From Halichoerus grypus (Eukaryota; Chordata; Mammalia; Carnivora; Phocidae), in the NCBI RefSeq assembly GCF_964656455.1, contig NC_135722.1, forward strand, positions 91,135,313 through 91,199,312: a stretch of DNA of 64,000 nt. The letters run 5' to 3'. The notes under the pieces were generated by a model, which saw only the letters and a program-made list of their open reading frames with translations, made no database searches and was not told the DNA's origin. Position numbers and translations under genes: made by a program. Below are positions 36,028-46,945 of this stretch, one piece after another (positions within the stretch are counted from its first letter, which is position 1; the number at the start of each line of letters is the position of its first letter).

Positions 36028-36964
36028 CTGAGGAGAGGAAGGGGAGGTGAGCCCAGGTGTTCGTATCACACTCCTCCTGCCACCTTGACCTCCTAAGCCC
36101 CAAGCCCACCAGGGGGGGAGAAGCCCATGCCCTGCCTTAGGCATAAGCTTTCTCATCCACTGGATTTAAATTTAAATCCTATTATTTCATGTGTGTCCTC
36201 CTTAAATTCTAGTTATGGTTTGCATGCTTTTAGCCCACTGTTAACACAACCACTCTCAAGTAAATGGTATTTGGAGAACCATTGAGCTAAAAGCCAGGTG
36301 TCTGGCCCTGACCCTGCCAGTCTTATCTGGGGGACCTCGGGCAACTGGTTTGCACCTTGTTGTCGGAAAAGTGGGGATAATTATGCCCTCCTTAACAACC
36401 TTCTAGGTTTGTGGAAAGGATTGTAGAGGGAACGTAGAAGCTGCAAAGTGTGGAGCGTTGAGCAGGCATGAGGAAGATGGAGATCGGAGCTCTTGTGGGC
36501 GCCTCCAGAACTCAGGGACTGTCTGTTCTTAAGCATGTATTCTGAGGGCAGGTCACCTTGCAGATGCCCCATTGATACTTGCTGACTGACGGGATCATCC
36601 CGCATGACTTAGCTGGGCTCTGAACACCGAGCTGTCCTGTGCCCTTTGGATTGTTGGACGTGACTGTCCCTCTTCAGATGGACACTCCCCGCCCTTCATG
36701 GCAAGAGGCTAGTTCTCAATTGGAGCTTTTCTCTTTATCATGGTTATTATTAGAACAAGACAATTGCTACCGGCGGTTTGGAAGTCAAGGAGGAAAATAA
36801 CTGCCCTTGACCCAATCACCCTAAAAGAATGATGCTTTTTTTTTGTCTTTTCCACAGGCATCTATTTTAACATTGCTTTAGTCACTTTGTGCTTACAACT
36901 TTGTTTCCTGTTTTCCCCTTAGTTTACCAAATGTATTTTTCTTACAGCAGCACCATCTTCTCTA

Positions 36965-37085
36965 TTGTCGCTTCCAGCCTGCGAGCTTCTAAAAGGGAGA
37001 GAGGGTGCCTGATTTGCTCACCATGTTATCCTTGGCACCAACACTCTGGACACTGAATAAATATTTGTTGAATGGGTAAAAATTA
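36965..37085 (+). repeat. L2 LINE 3'-end remnant
   Basis: The series gggtgcctgatttgctcacc, atgttatccttggcaccaac and gaataaatatttgttgaatg is the end of L2. Confidence 0.7.
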
Positions 37086-37099
37086 TTCAGTAAATATAT

Positions 37100-37345
37100 T
37101 TTTAATTGTTGCCTATTATTTCATGTGTGTCCTCCTTAACCAATCCCTCATTGTTGGGCATTTAGGCTATTTCTAATTTTTCAATTTTATAAAAAATGTT
37201 ACAGTGACTGTTTTCCAAGCTTCCCGCTTTGAGTCATGTGTCTGCATTATTTCCTCAGGGTGAATTCCCAGAAGTGACAGGAGAAAAAGCTATGGACATT
37301 CTTTTGGCTCATGATAAATACTGCCAAATTGCTTTTCAAAAAAGG
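37100..37345 (+). repeat. Ancient L1-like fragment
   Basis: The series ccaatccctcattgttgggc, atttaggctatttctaattt, gtgaattcccagaagtgaca and tactgccaaattgcttttca resembles an old L1 (L1ME-like) end. It abuts the younger L1 at 37346. Confidence 0.55.
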
Positions 37346-38655
37346 GTTGTTCAAATGATGCTGGAGCACTCAGACATCCACAAGGAAAAAAAGCAAACCT
37401 TGCTTTAAGTCTTATATAAAAATTAACTCAATTGGACCAAAGACCTAAATGTAAGATATAAAACTATAAAACTTTTAGAATAAAAATGCAGGAGAAAATC
37501 ATGAGTTCCTAAGAGTGGGCAAAGAGGTCCACACAAGCTTGACTCAGAAACGGAAAAACTGATAAATTAGAACTCATCAATATTTAAAATGTTTGCTCTT
37601 CAGAAGAACCTGTGAAAAAGATGAGAAGGCAAACTATAGACTGGAAGAAAATACTTGCAAACCATATATCTGACAAAGGAATTCTTTCTAGAATATACAA
37701 AGAGCTCTCAGAACTAAACAGTAAAATAGCAAGCAATCCAATTAGAACAGGGGAAAAAGACAACATCGGACATTTCACTGAAGAAGATACACAGATGGCA
37801 AGTAAGCACATGAGAAGATACTCATTTTCCTTAGCCATCAGGGAAATGCAAATTAAAACCACAACTAGATATCACTTACACATCTATCAGAATGGTTAAA
37901 ATGAAAAATAGTGATAACACATCACTCGTACATTACTGGAGGATATGAAAAATTGTTCACCCACTCTGGAAAACAGTGTAACAGTTTTTTTTAAAGCAAA
38001 ACTACATAATTGCTTACCATACGCCCTGCAATTGTACTCTTGGGCATTTATCCCAGGGAAATAAAATATATGTTCACACAAAAACAGTATGTGAATGTTC
38101 AAAGCAGCCTTATTTCTAACAGCCCCAAACCAGAAACAACCAAAATATACTTCACCAGGTGAGTGGGTAAAGACCCTGTGGTACGTCCATGTCATGGACG
38201 ACTACTTAGCAACAAAAAGGAACAAACTGTTGATACACTCAACAACTTGGATGGATTTCAAAGGAATAATTATGCTGAGGAAGAAAAAGCCAATCTCAAA
38301 AGGTTACATACTGTATGATGCCATTTATCTAACATTCTTGAAATGACAACATTATGGAGATGGAGAACAGATTGGTGGAGGCCCGGGGGTGCAGAGGGAG
38401 GAACTGTTCCGTCTCTCAACTGTCAGAGTTTACATGAATCTATATCTGTGATAAAATGTCACAAAACTAAACACACACACGAGTGCATGTAAAATGGTGT
38501 CATCTGAGTAAGATTGGTGGATTGCATCATTGTCGATTTCCTGGTTGTGAAACTATATGCATTATCCAAGAGGGGAATCAGAACTCCTTTGTATTAGTTC
38601 CTAGAACTCTGTGTGAATCTATAATTACATTGAAATGAAAAAAAAAAGAAAAGGT
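37346..38655 (+). repeat. Old L1 LINE: ORF2 C-terminus remnant and 3' UTR
   Basis: From caaatgatgctggagcactc to the tail tgaatctataattacattga with an A-rich end, this is 1.3 kb of an old mammalian L1. A fragment of ORF2 is still readable at 37612-37899 (residues such as HFTEEDTQMASKHMRRYSFS, then IREMQIKTTTRYHL), but frames are broken before and after. It is a dead, 5'-truncated copy. Confidence 0.88.
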
Positions 38656-39234
38656 AGGGCTTGTTGCCCTTTGAGACCTGCTGATGTTGACATAAGCAGT
38701 ACACAGGGTCCCTGTTTAATCCTACCCTCCGAACTGCTGGCTAGCATCTTGATGCCTAGGAAACAAGGCAGGGAATCTCTCCCAGAGAATTCTGACAGTC
38801 GGGCGTGAGCAGAGCGGTGTGGCTGGACACCAGTGCCATGCTCCTCTCTGAGCTTCACTGGCATTTCTAGTGGGGAACGATTGAGTAGTCCCTGGGTTAG
38901 CTTTTGGATTGCCTGATGGGCAGGAACAGTGCTTAACTAATTAAGGACTCTTGGAATACTGACACTAAGTGTCACTCAAAGATAGAGAACAACAATTTTG
39001 TGTCTTCATGCAGGGCTCAATCCAAGGGTCTTATCCTAAGGGAGTGCTCCCTCCATGGGGCTGAGACCAAAAGAGACTGTGCTCTACCAGGCAAAGAAGA
39101 GAATCGTGACTTTAGAATGGTTTATTTGGTATTGAAGGAACATTTGCTCTCAATTTTCTACTTGACTTTGGTCATGGATATCTTGGTTTCTGTCTTTCAG
39201 AATAATTAGCACCATACAAAGCATTTAATAAATG

Positions 39235-39480
39235 CTCACTGATTGCTTGATAATAATCCCCAACATGTCTTATTCTTACTATGTCTCAGGCACTGTGTTA
39301 AAACTTCCACATGCCTTACCTTATTTATACCCCACAACCACCTTTGCAAGGAGGCACCATGATTGCCCATATTTTACAGTTGAAGAAAATGAAGCCCAGA
39401 GATATTAAGTTTCACTTGTTTAGAGTCACATGGCTGACAGGCGATAACACTAGGCTATGAAGCCCCATGGCCTATGTTGT
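39235..39480 (-). repeat. MIR SINE, reverse orientation
   Basis: The series tactatgtctcaggcactgt, atttataccccacaaccacc, attttacagttgaagaaaat and tagagtcacatggctgacag is MIR antisense. Confidence 0.72.
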
Positions 39481-40224
39481 TCCCAAGACAGGCTCTTGGG
39501 ATTTGTGTAGATGGAGAAAAGCAGTTTGAAGGGTGCATGATTTGGGGGGGGCGTGGCTCAGTGATGGGAAGCATAGGGTTCTAGGAAGACCAAATAGCTG
39601 TGGGGACATTAAAGTTTAGGATTTCCAGAGCCTTCCTTGGTAACCTTCTTTCATTCGGCTGCTCTGGTTTCTCATCTCTCATTCCTGGCCTTGCCCACAA
39701 GAGTCAGAATACCTCACCGATGTAGGTGTCTGCCTCCTCCGGGGTAAAAGGAGAGGGTTGGACTGTCAGGTGCTTTCCATTTTCTGATTCCCTGAACATT
39801 ATCAGGACTTGTGCCCTCGGTTCACTGACGGGCCTGGGAGGGGCCCTGGGAGATGATCTGGGCTGGCATCTAGGTGAGTGGATGGTCCAAACTCTCTTAA
39901 GATACATGGCCGCTCTCTTCTGAGGCTCTCCCAGCCAGAACCTTCACTTCAGACTGTCTCTATTTCTCTCAGCCTGCTGATGGAGCAGTTCTTCCTTATA
40001 TGTACAAAATCTCTCCTTCCTGAATATGAAGCGCTTACCCAGCCTTCTGCAGGCACCAAGAACACCTAGTGCCTCCATCAATATAACCTCCCTTAATTTG
40101 TTGTTATCCATTCAACACAAATATGGAGTCTCACTCTATGCCATACATGGGACAAGGCATCTGACTTGAATAAATTATCCAACTGGCTTTGTCTCCTCCA
40201 GACAAAACATCCTAATTCCTTAAA

Positions 40225-40520
40225 CCTTTTCCTTTTCCCTTTCTGCCTCCCTCCCTCCCTCTCTCCCTCCCTTCCTTCTTTCTTTCCTCCCTTTCTTATT
40301 TCTTTCCTTCCTTCCTTCCTTCCACCCTGTCTCCCTCTCTCCCTCCCTTTCTTCCTTCCTTCCTTCCACCCTCTCTTATTTCTTTCCTTCCTTCCTTCCT
40401 TCCTTCCACCCTCACCGGTCTCCCTCTCTCCCTCCCTTTCTTCCTTCCTTCCTTCCACCCTCTCTCCCTCCCTCCCTCCCTCCCTTCCCTTCTTCCATTT
40501 CTTCTTTCCTTCGGTCTCTG
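40225..40520 (+). repeat. CCTT-rich polypyrimidine minisatellite, 80-base higher-order unit
   Basis: The tract is almost pure C/T. A unit starting cttatttctttccttccttc recurs at about 40295 and 40375 (80 bases), each time followed by ttccaccctgtctccctctc or a close variant. On the minus strand it is a GGAA-rich purine run. Confidence 0.92.
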
Positions 40521-40999
40521 AGCTTTCCTTTACTGTACTATTCTTCTTTTTTAATCAAAATTTCATTTACTCATTTGGTTAATTTAAATCTACATACATG
40601 CATCCACCACACAGAAAGGTGTATATATCTATTCATTTATTTTAAAAACATAGCCAATAAATACTTATTATTAAAAAAGAATCAGAAAGTACAAACAGAT
40701 AAGATAAAATACAAAGTGAAATCTACTCAGAATGGTTTTGTTCAAATAAAATACACAGGGAGCTTACACCAGATCTGGTGCCCAGTGGCCAAAAGTGGAC
40801 CTACTTTTTGGTCTAACAAAGCACAGTTGAAGGATGACTTTTGTATGGGATAATAGGCTTGGTTTAAAGATTTAAGAAGGTAGAGTAAATCATAATGGTA
40901 TTCCGAGGCAATGAATATGGAGGACCTATTCAATATTAGAGAAAGAGATGGGCCGTACCATTAGTGGGGGTGGCTATTAGGCCGAGTAGCAAGTCTGTG

Positions 41000-41175
41000 A
41001 GGGATGTTGTCAGACAACCTGAATCCAGGCCTACTGTTTGCAAAATTAGGTGTTACTGGGCCAAGTCCATGACTTCTGTGAGCCTCAACTTCCTCATTTG
41101 GAAAATGGGGATAACGATCATCCCTTGCTTGCAAGAGTTGATGAGGCTAAAGGCGATAATGATGTGAAATATCTT
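41000..41175 (+). repeat. MIR SINE, forward
   Basis: The series agacaacctgaatccaggcc, gagcctcaacttcctcattt, ggaaaatggggataacgatc and tgatgaggctaaaggcgata follows MIR. Confidence 0.68.
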
Positions 41176-41689
41176 AGAAACCACAGGGAAGCAAATGGGT
41201 ACAATTTTTAAACCTCTTTTAATAATTTCTAATATCCTGTTGGCTTTTCTATTGCTATTCCATATTCAGTGAGTAGAAAAAGAAGCATTCCCAGTGTTTT
41301 TCCTCCTGTATTTATGTTTAGTAAATCATTCTCTATCCTACGTGTTTGCAATTTCGGGTTTTTGCTTCTAAATCAGAATAAAAGTCTGATTTATTAAACT
41401 ATTTTTCTAAGTGATCAATGTCATATAAAAAGTTATTTCAAATCTTCTAGAGCAATAACAATTCCATTTAATTTAATATCATCATCAAACGTGATGAATG
41501 TGTTCTCAATCTTTCCCCCCAAGTCTTGCTTCACCTCCAGCTTCTCTCTCTCCCTTGTACTTTCAAAATAAAGAAACAGTCCCTTTCTTCTGAGAAGTAT
41601 CCTTCAAAAAAAGCAAAACAAGACGTGACCTTACATTTTAGTCTCACACCACTGCACACTAGCCCCTCACCGGTCCCGGGAGAGTACAC

Positions 41690-41900
41690 AGGACTGGGGC
41701 TTCTCGCTGGCTATGAAGTCGCATGGTGTGATGTCCCAAATCTATTATTTCCTGCCTGCTGATTTTGGACAAGCAGTTTTACTTTATCTGTAAAATTTAG
41801 AATGATAATACCCACCCGGTAGAGTGGGTATGAAAATTGAATAAGACAATGTATGCAAAAGTTCTGGGCACACAGTAGCTATTTGATAAATGTCCATTCT
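41690..41900 (+). repeat. MIR SINE, forward
   Basis: The series gctatgaagtcgcatggtgt, tatctgtaaaatttagaatg, ataatacccacccggtagag and aattgaataagacaatgtat ends in a ctatttgataaatgt tail; a MIR. Confidence 0.65.
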
Positions 41901-42559
41901 TTATGCCAACCCTCTCCCCCACCCCACTACCACCAAGCTCCTTTCTAAAAAGTGGCCTCCTGTAGGATTGTGGCTTCTGCCCTTGATGGTCATAAATCCT
42001 TGCCTTCCAAAACACTTATATATATATATACACACCACTTTGTGATTTGCAACATGCTTTTCTCATCATTATCTCATTTGAGTCTCACAACCACGGAGAT
42101 ACAGGGGCAATACGTTCAGGTAACCTAAATCCCGCGCGGCAGTTAGGGAGGCACCCTTTCCCTGGAGGGCAGGCTCTTTTCACCCTCTCCTCCCTCTGCA
42201 AGTTGGGAAGCTGGAACTACTCTCCCTCACTTACAGACAAAAGAGTTTCTAAACTCGCATTCCTTAAAGTGCTCAGATATTTCCTGCGGGTCATTAGGGC
42301 AGCCAAGGCTAAAATCAAATCAGGAACTGTTCCTGACCCACCAGCTGGATCTGAGCAGTTGGAAGTGCGGGGTCCCTGGAACAAGGAATGGGATGTGGGA
42401 AAAAGGTGAAGACCAGGGATGGGAGTACTGCCAGACAACTGGGGATAAAATGATGACGGAAGCCATCATGCATGACAAGTTCAATGACTTTTAAGTCAAT
42501 AACATGGTACTTCGCCTCCAATGTCCTCAGAATTTGGAGAAGCAAGTGGTTTAGAGGGA

Positions 42560-42720
42560 AGAGGTGGGCTTTGGGAGTTAGACCCACTTGGTGCAAATCC
42601 CAGCTCTGTAACTTATTGGCGGTAGGACTCTCACTCCTTGATTTTCTCCTGTGTAAAATGGGGATGACAAGGACTACCTCATGGGGCTGTCATGAGAATT
42701 GCACAGAGACGTATGCTCGA
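42560..42720 (+). repeat. MIR SINE, forward
   Basis: The series gacccacttggtgcaaatcc, cagctctgtaacttattggc, cctgtgtaaaatggggatga and catgagaattgcacagagac follows MIR. Confidence 0.7.
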
Positions 42721-42724
42721 GAAT

Positions 42725-42945
42725 GATGGATTTTGGAGGCTGAGTCTTGGGTCTTCCATCCAGTGAGAAATCCTGAACAATTTACTTAATCTCTGCACTT
42801 TACTTTCCCCATTTCTCCTGTAAAATGGGATAATAGTAGTGAGTCCCTCAGCGTTGTACTGAGGATTAGATGAGATGCATCTAGAAAGAACTAAAAACAA
42901 GAGCTGGTACATAGAAAGCCCTAGGAGAACAGTGGCTATAGGTCA
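42725..42945 (+). repeat. MIR SINE, forward, adjacent copy
   Basis: This is a second MIR directly after the first: tggaggctgagtcttgggtc, ctcctgtaaaatgggataat, gaggattagatgagatgcat and acatagaaagccctaggaga. Confidence 0.65.
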
Positions 42946-42949
42946 GCAC

Positions 42950-43090
42950 AGCTGCTAAGAGTGTGGGTGCCGGAGTTCTAGACTGCGCAGTATCTGACTC
43001 GCACCCCTGCCTTGGACTAGCTGTGCAATCTTGAACTTCAGTGATTTCACCTTGCGCCTCAATCTCCTCATTTTAAAATGGGGATAATAA
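42950..43090 (+). repeat. MIR SINE, left part, split by an L1
   Basis: It starts ctaagagtgtgggtgccgga and runs to cctcattttaaaatggggat. The right part (ataatacacataatacgcac, gattaaataagataatatta, aacagcacctggcacctagt) resumes after 43453 and runs to about 43580. Confidence 0.7.
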
Positions 43091-43453
43091 GTGCCGTGAA
43101 TTGTGCAAGACTGTTGAATCTCAGATCTGTACCTCTGAAACAATGCAATATATGTAAAGAAAAAAAAAGAAGAAGAAGATAGCAGGAGGGGAAGAATGAA
43201 GGGGGGAAAATCGGAGGGGGAGACAAACCATGGGAGACGATGGACTCTGAAAAACAAACTGAGGGTTCTAGAGGGGAGGGGGTGGGAGGATGGGTTAGCC
43301 TGGTGATGGGTATTAAAGAGGGCATGTTCTGCATGGAGCACTGGGTGTTATACGCAAACAATGAATCATGGAACACTACATCTAAAACTAATGATGTAAT
43401 GTATGGTGATTAACATAACAATAAAAAATTAAAACAAATGTTTAAAACAAAAA
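43091..43453 (+). repeat. 5'-truncated carnivore L1 insertion with 16-bp target duplication
   Basis: The markers gacgatggactctgaaaaac, ggatgggttagcctggtgat, gagcactgggtgttatacgc and aatgtatggtgattaacata belong to the 3' UTR of young carnivore L1 elements, with an A-rich tail. The duplication aaaatggggataataa flanks it at 43075-43090 and 43454-43469 without mismatch. The insertion is therefore fairly recent. Confidence 0.92.
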
Positions 43454-43859
43454 AAAATGGGGATAATAATACACATAATACGCACATAACTTGTGGGTTT
43501 GAAGAGAGGATTAAATAAGATAATATTATGTAAGGTGTTTACAACAGCACCTGGCACCTAGTAATGCTCTATAAATGTTAATCACGACTAGCTTTGATTA
43601 GACTTGCTTTCCCTAGCTTGGTGTTGGTAAGATTTTCTGCTCCTATGTCGGTGAAGAGAGTCAGGCTGCAGGCTGAAGTGAACGACTCTGATCGGGGCCG
43701 CCGGGGGTCTCTGTGGGCCCAGAGCTCTGGCCTGGCTCCTTCATGTGCCTCCTTATTCACAGCCTCCGGCCTCTGGCCCTGCCTCCTTAGAGTGGGCGCA
43801 GGGGCCTGGGGGGCCCCATTTTGGAGCTGGCTTTGCAGTCAGGCAGCCATAATCTGTCC

Positions 43860-44110
43860 CTCGAGCCACACCAGAGTCTCATTAAAACGTGCCCCATAAA
43901 TGTTAAAAAATTTACACATAAAAAAATTCCATGCATGAAACTGAAACCGTACGTTTTACAGCCTCGGTTTGAAATCTTGCATAATATATAAAACCTCGGC
44001 ACTGCACTGGGGGCCTGTAAATCAGATTTTATAAAACAAAAAGCTTTTACCTTTCAAAGGGGTTTGGGGAACTTGCAAATTTTACAAACTTTCCCAACTG
44101 CCAGTCAGAG
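43860..44110. promoter_or_regulatory. Candidate conserved AT-rich regulatory block
   Basis: The block starts just after a GC-rich stretch and holds CCATAAA at 43894-43900 (HOX/CDX-like), ATGCATG at 43931-43937, and the palindrome TTTTATAAAA at 44027-44036. There are no repeat signatures and no frame. Enhancer function is inferred. Confidence 0.35.
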
Positions 44111-44702
44111 GCTGCTAGGTCCAAGCAGGGGATCAGTGGGCCAGGTGAGAAATGGGCCTGGTGAGCCCTGGTTGAGTGTGGGGACTGGGTGGGGGGAGGG
44201 TATCCCCCCCAGGGAGCTCAGCGGGGGGCATGCCAGCTTAGCCACCATGGGGGTGACAAGCCACCCCCATAGTCCTGAAACAGGGAGGTAGAGAAGGTCA
44301 GAGAGTGGGTGCCAGGGGATGGGTGGGGGGAGGGGTGGTAGGGGGCGTGGAGATGCTGGTGGCATTTATAAATGAGGGCTTTACTGCCCCCAGGAAGAAG
44401 AGAGGTGAGGAGACCCTGGAAGGAGCAGGGTCTTGGGAGCCAGCAGACCTGGGTTCTGGTCCTAATGACTCCTTTCCCTCCTCTGGACTTCAGTGTCCCC
44501 ATCTATAAAATGGGTAGTCGGATGGGCTGGACTGGCTTCTCCCCATGGTTGTGCTCTTCCCTTAGCGTTTCATGACTGAGTCTCTCTTTGGGCATCAGTG
44601 CTGTGGGAGAGGCGGCTAGCCAGGGGAGGGAAGTTCCCCCAGAAGCCTGTGATCTGGGAACCTCTTTGACCTTTGGGCAGCTCTGGGAGAGCACGATCAG
44701 CG

Positions 44703-44716
44703 GTTCCCATGGGAAC
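44703..44716. promoter_or_regulatory. Palindromic X-box-like site GTTCCCATGGGAAC
   Basis: This is a perfect 14-base palindrome fitting GTTNCCATGGNAAC. It lies in a GC-rich part of the intron about 300 bases before the candidate block at 45005. Confidence 0.4.
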
Positions 44717-45004
44717 TTGTCTGGGAGACTGCCGGGAGCACGGGAAGGGATGGCTCAGCAAGGCAGTTTGCTTGGAGGAATGGAGGAATGGAGGACGGGC
44801 AGCTGGAGGTGGGGGCATGTACGCCAAATGGTTGGCCTGCCACGGCTGGGGCCTATGGGCTCTCTGGGCTCGGGAGAAAGCAGGATCAGAGCGTGGCCCA
44901 GGGTGGGACAAAGTTTTGGGGGACCCCCATGCCCTCCTGACAATCCCATCTGTGAAAGTCAACATTCAAGGGCAAAGGAAAGCCGCCCTGACACACATAT
45001 ATAT

Positions 45005-45290
45005 AAAAAATAAATCTCTCAATTATCTCAGCTCATTTGCTTGGGGTCTCTCATTTTATGTCCCTGCTCTGCTGTGCAGTATATCTGTCCGGATAAAGAG
45101 TTACAGTCCGTTGGGCTACGTGTGCGGGGTTGTAAAAAATACAGATGCCAAATTAACTGGCTGTGGCACTCAGCAGCTGATTGAGCTGATAATGACGTGA
45201 TCTGACCTTTTTCTAATTTCTAATTATGTGCATCTCGGCTGTGCTGGCTACATGATTCTTGTTCTAATGACGGCTCCTGTCGTTGGCCTC
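45005..45290. promoter_or_regulatory. Candidate conserved regulatory block with CRE-like and homeodomain sites
   Basis: The block contains TGATTGAGCTGATAATGACG at 45178-45197, a CRE-like TGACGTGA at 45193-45200, and CTAATTTCTAATTATG further on. TGATTGA resembles the PBX half of PBX-PREP sites, which would allow feedback on the gene; that is speculative. No repeats are visible. Confidence 0.45.
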
Positions 45291-45519
45291 TCCAGCCGCC
45301 CCCTCCCCACACAGGACTACAAATGGGGTGGCAAAGGGCACTGCTTGACCCTGCAAATAAAGTTGCAGTGTCTTGGCCCCACAGTCTCTTTGATGGCCTG
45401 GAGGAGACGCTGGGAAGGCGGACCTCCTTACCTTAGCGATACTGCATTTGAGATTAACCTTCCGGATGCCACGCATTTTTAAAGGACATTTCGTGCCACA
45501 TGCCATCTTGTTAATTTTT

Positions 45520-45660
45520 TTTTATTGCCGTCACCTGAGAGAGGTGTGTTAGCTCTACAGACGAGGAAACCGAGCTTTAGAGGAGTTACATCTTCAAGTT
45601 GCACCCGGGCTAAGCCGTGAAGCCAGGCTCAGGTCCTCCGTGTCCAAGAGCTCCTTCAAC
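45520..45660 (-). repeat. MIR SINE, reverse orientation
   Basis: The series attgccgtcacctgagagag, ctacagacgaggaaaccgag, ttacatcttcaagttgcacc and gtgaagccaggctcaggtcc is MIR antisense. Confidence 0.6.
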
Positions 45661-46784
45661 TCTCTATTCAAACCCCTGACCGGTCGGCCAAGCCACTGAC
45701 TGCGGCCAAGACCTCTAAGTAAATCAGGTCCACGTGGGTGGACGCGGTGTCTGAGGACCGTTCCGCCCACTGGACCATTCCCAGCCCGGTCACCTGGGAT
45801 AGAAGACCTGGGAACACCAGAGGGCTGGGGCCACCGGGGCAAGACATTTAACCAAGTTCTGCTGGGCAGAATCAAGAGATCGGATTCTTTGAGGGAACAA
45901 AACCCCAGGAGACCCAGGTGGTGTTAGCAAGGGGAGAGCACAGAGCTGTGGCCACTTTTTGGTAAATTCCAGGTTATCCTAGAAAGCGAGGCTGCTCTCA
46001 GGGTGTCCGTGAGTGCTTCACCTGGCAGGTAGTGGCGGGCGAGGCGGGTGAGGTTTGCTGCCCCAGGACTCCTGCTTCCTAAAAAGGTTTCAGTTCTTTC
46101 CCATGACTCAGCCTGATTTGAGGCACCTTCTACCAACTTGGGCCTCCGCTTCTTTTTGTGTCATGGGACAGGAGTGGGTCGTGGCTCTGCCGGCCCCATT
46201 CCAGCCCCCGCCGCCGAGAAATAACTGCCTCCTCTCCTATCTCCGTGGCTGCTGCAGGGCTGAATCCCAAGGCCTACGTCACAGCGGCGGTCCTGAGATG
46301 GTGACCCGCTGACTAGCAGGGTGGGGCCGGACCAGCCTGCAGGGAACCGGACAGTGGGCTGGGCTCCCAGGCAGTGTGGCTGCCCCATCGCAGCCAGGGG
46401 AGAGGGAGGGCCAGGGATGAGCAGAGCCGACCCAGGGCCCTCAGGTACCCACGCTAACAACGCTGACGGCCGGCCCGTGCTTCCCTCTCTCGAACCGCCA
46501 GCCCCCCTCTCACACCTCACCAATTTCCAGGCCAGGCTGGGCTCTCCTGGCAGCTCTTCTGGACTCCATAAAATATCACGTTCAACTCTTGAGAGAAGCA
46601 GTGGGGTGGATAATTCACAGCACAGAATAATACGTAAGTCACTGAGATCTGTTCTGTAGGTGCTCTGAGTGTGTGCGTGTGCGTGGGCACGCACGTGTGC
46701 GCACATTTTCTTCCTTTGTTTTTGGTGCCACATTTGCTTTTCTAATTCTATTTCCCTTTTGGGAGCAGGTATCAGCTAAACTCT

Positions 46785-46945
46785 GACTATGGGAGGTCAG
46801 CACTATAATCAATTTATGGAGGAGAGTTTTGCAGAGTTTTCAAATTCACCATGCATGGGTAATCTACCCACAGAAAAATAAAAAATTGTGGTTAATAATT
46901 AATAATTCTGGGATAACTGTATATCGTGATGAATGAATAGAGCGG
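46785..46945. promoter_or_regulatory. Candidate AT-rich regulatory block
   Basis: TAATCAATTTATGG at 46806-46819 combines a PBX-like and a HOX-like half, and TTAATAATTAATAA sits at 46892-46905. It is free of repeat signatures and shows no frame. Confidence 0.35.

Noticed and set aside
37612..37899. Open frame resembling reverse-transcriptase-type sequence
   Set aside because: It is a remnant of old L1 ORF2, broken on both sides, and is listed as a repeat, not a gene.
40225..40520. Regularly spaced repeats that could look like a CRISPR array
   Set aside because: There are no unique spacers; the units are pure pyrimidine slippage products in a mammalian intron.
46161..46733. 190-codon minus-strand frame near the exon at 47720
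   Set aside because: It crosses a CA/CG-rich low-complexity start and has no known domain or fitting splice sites.
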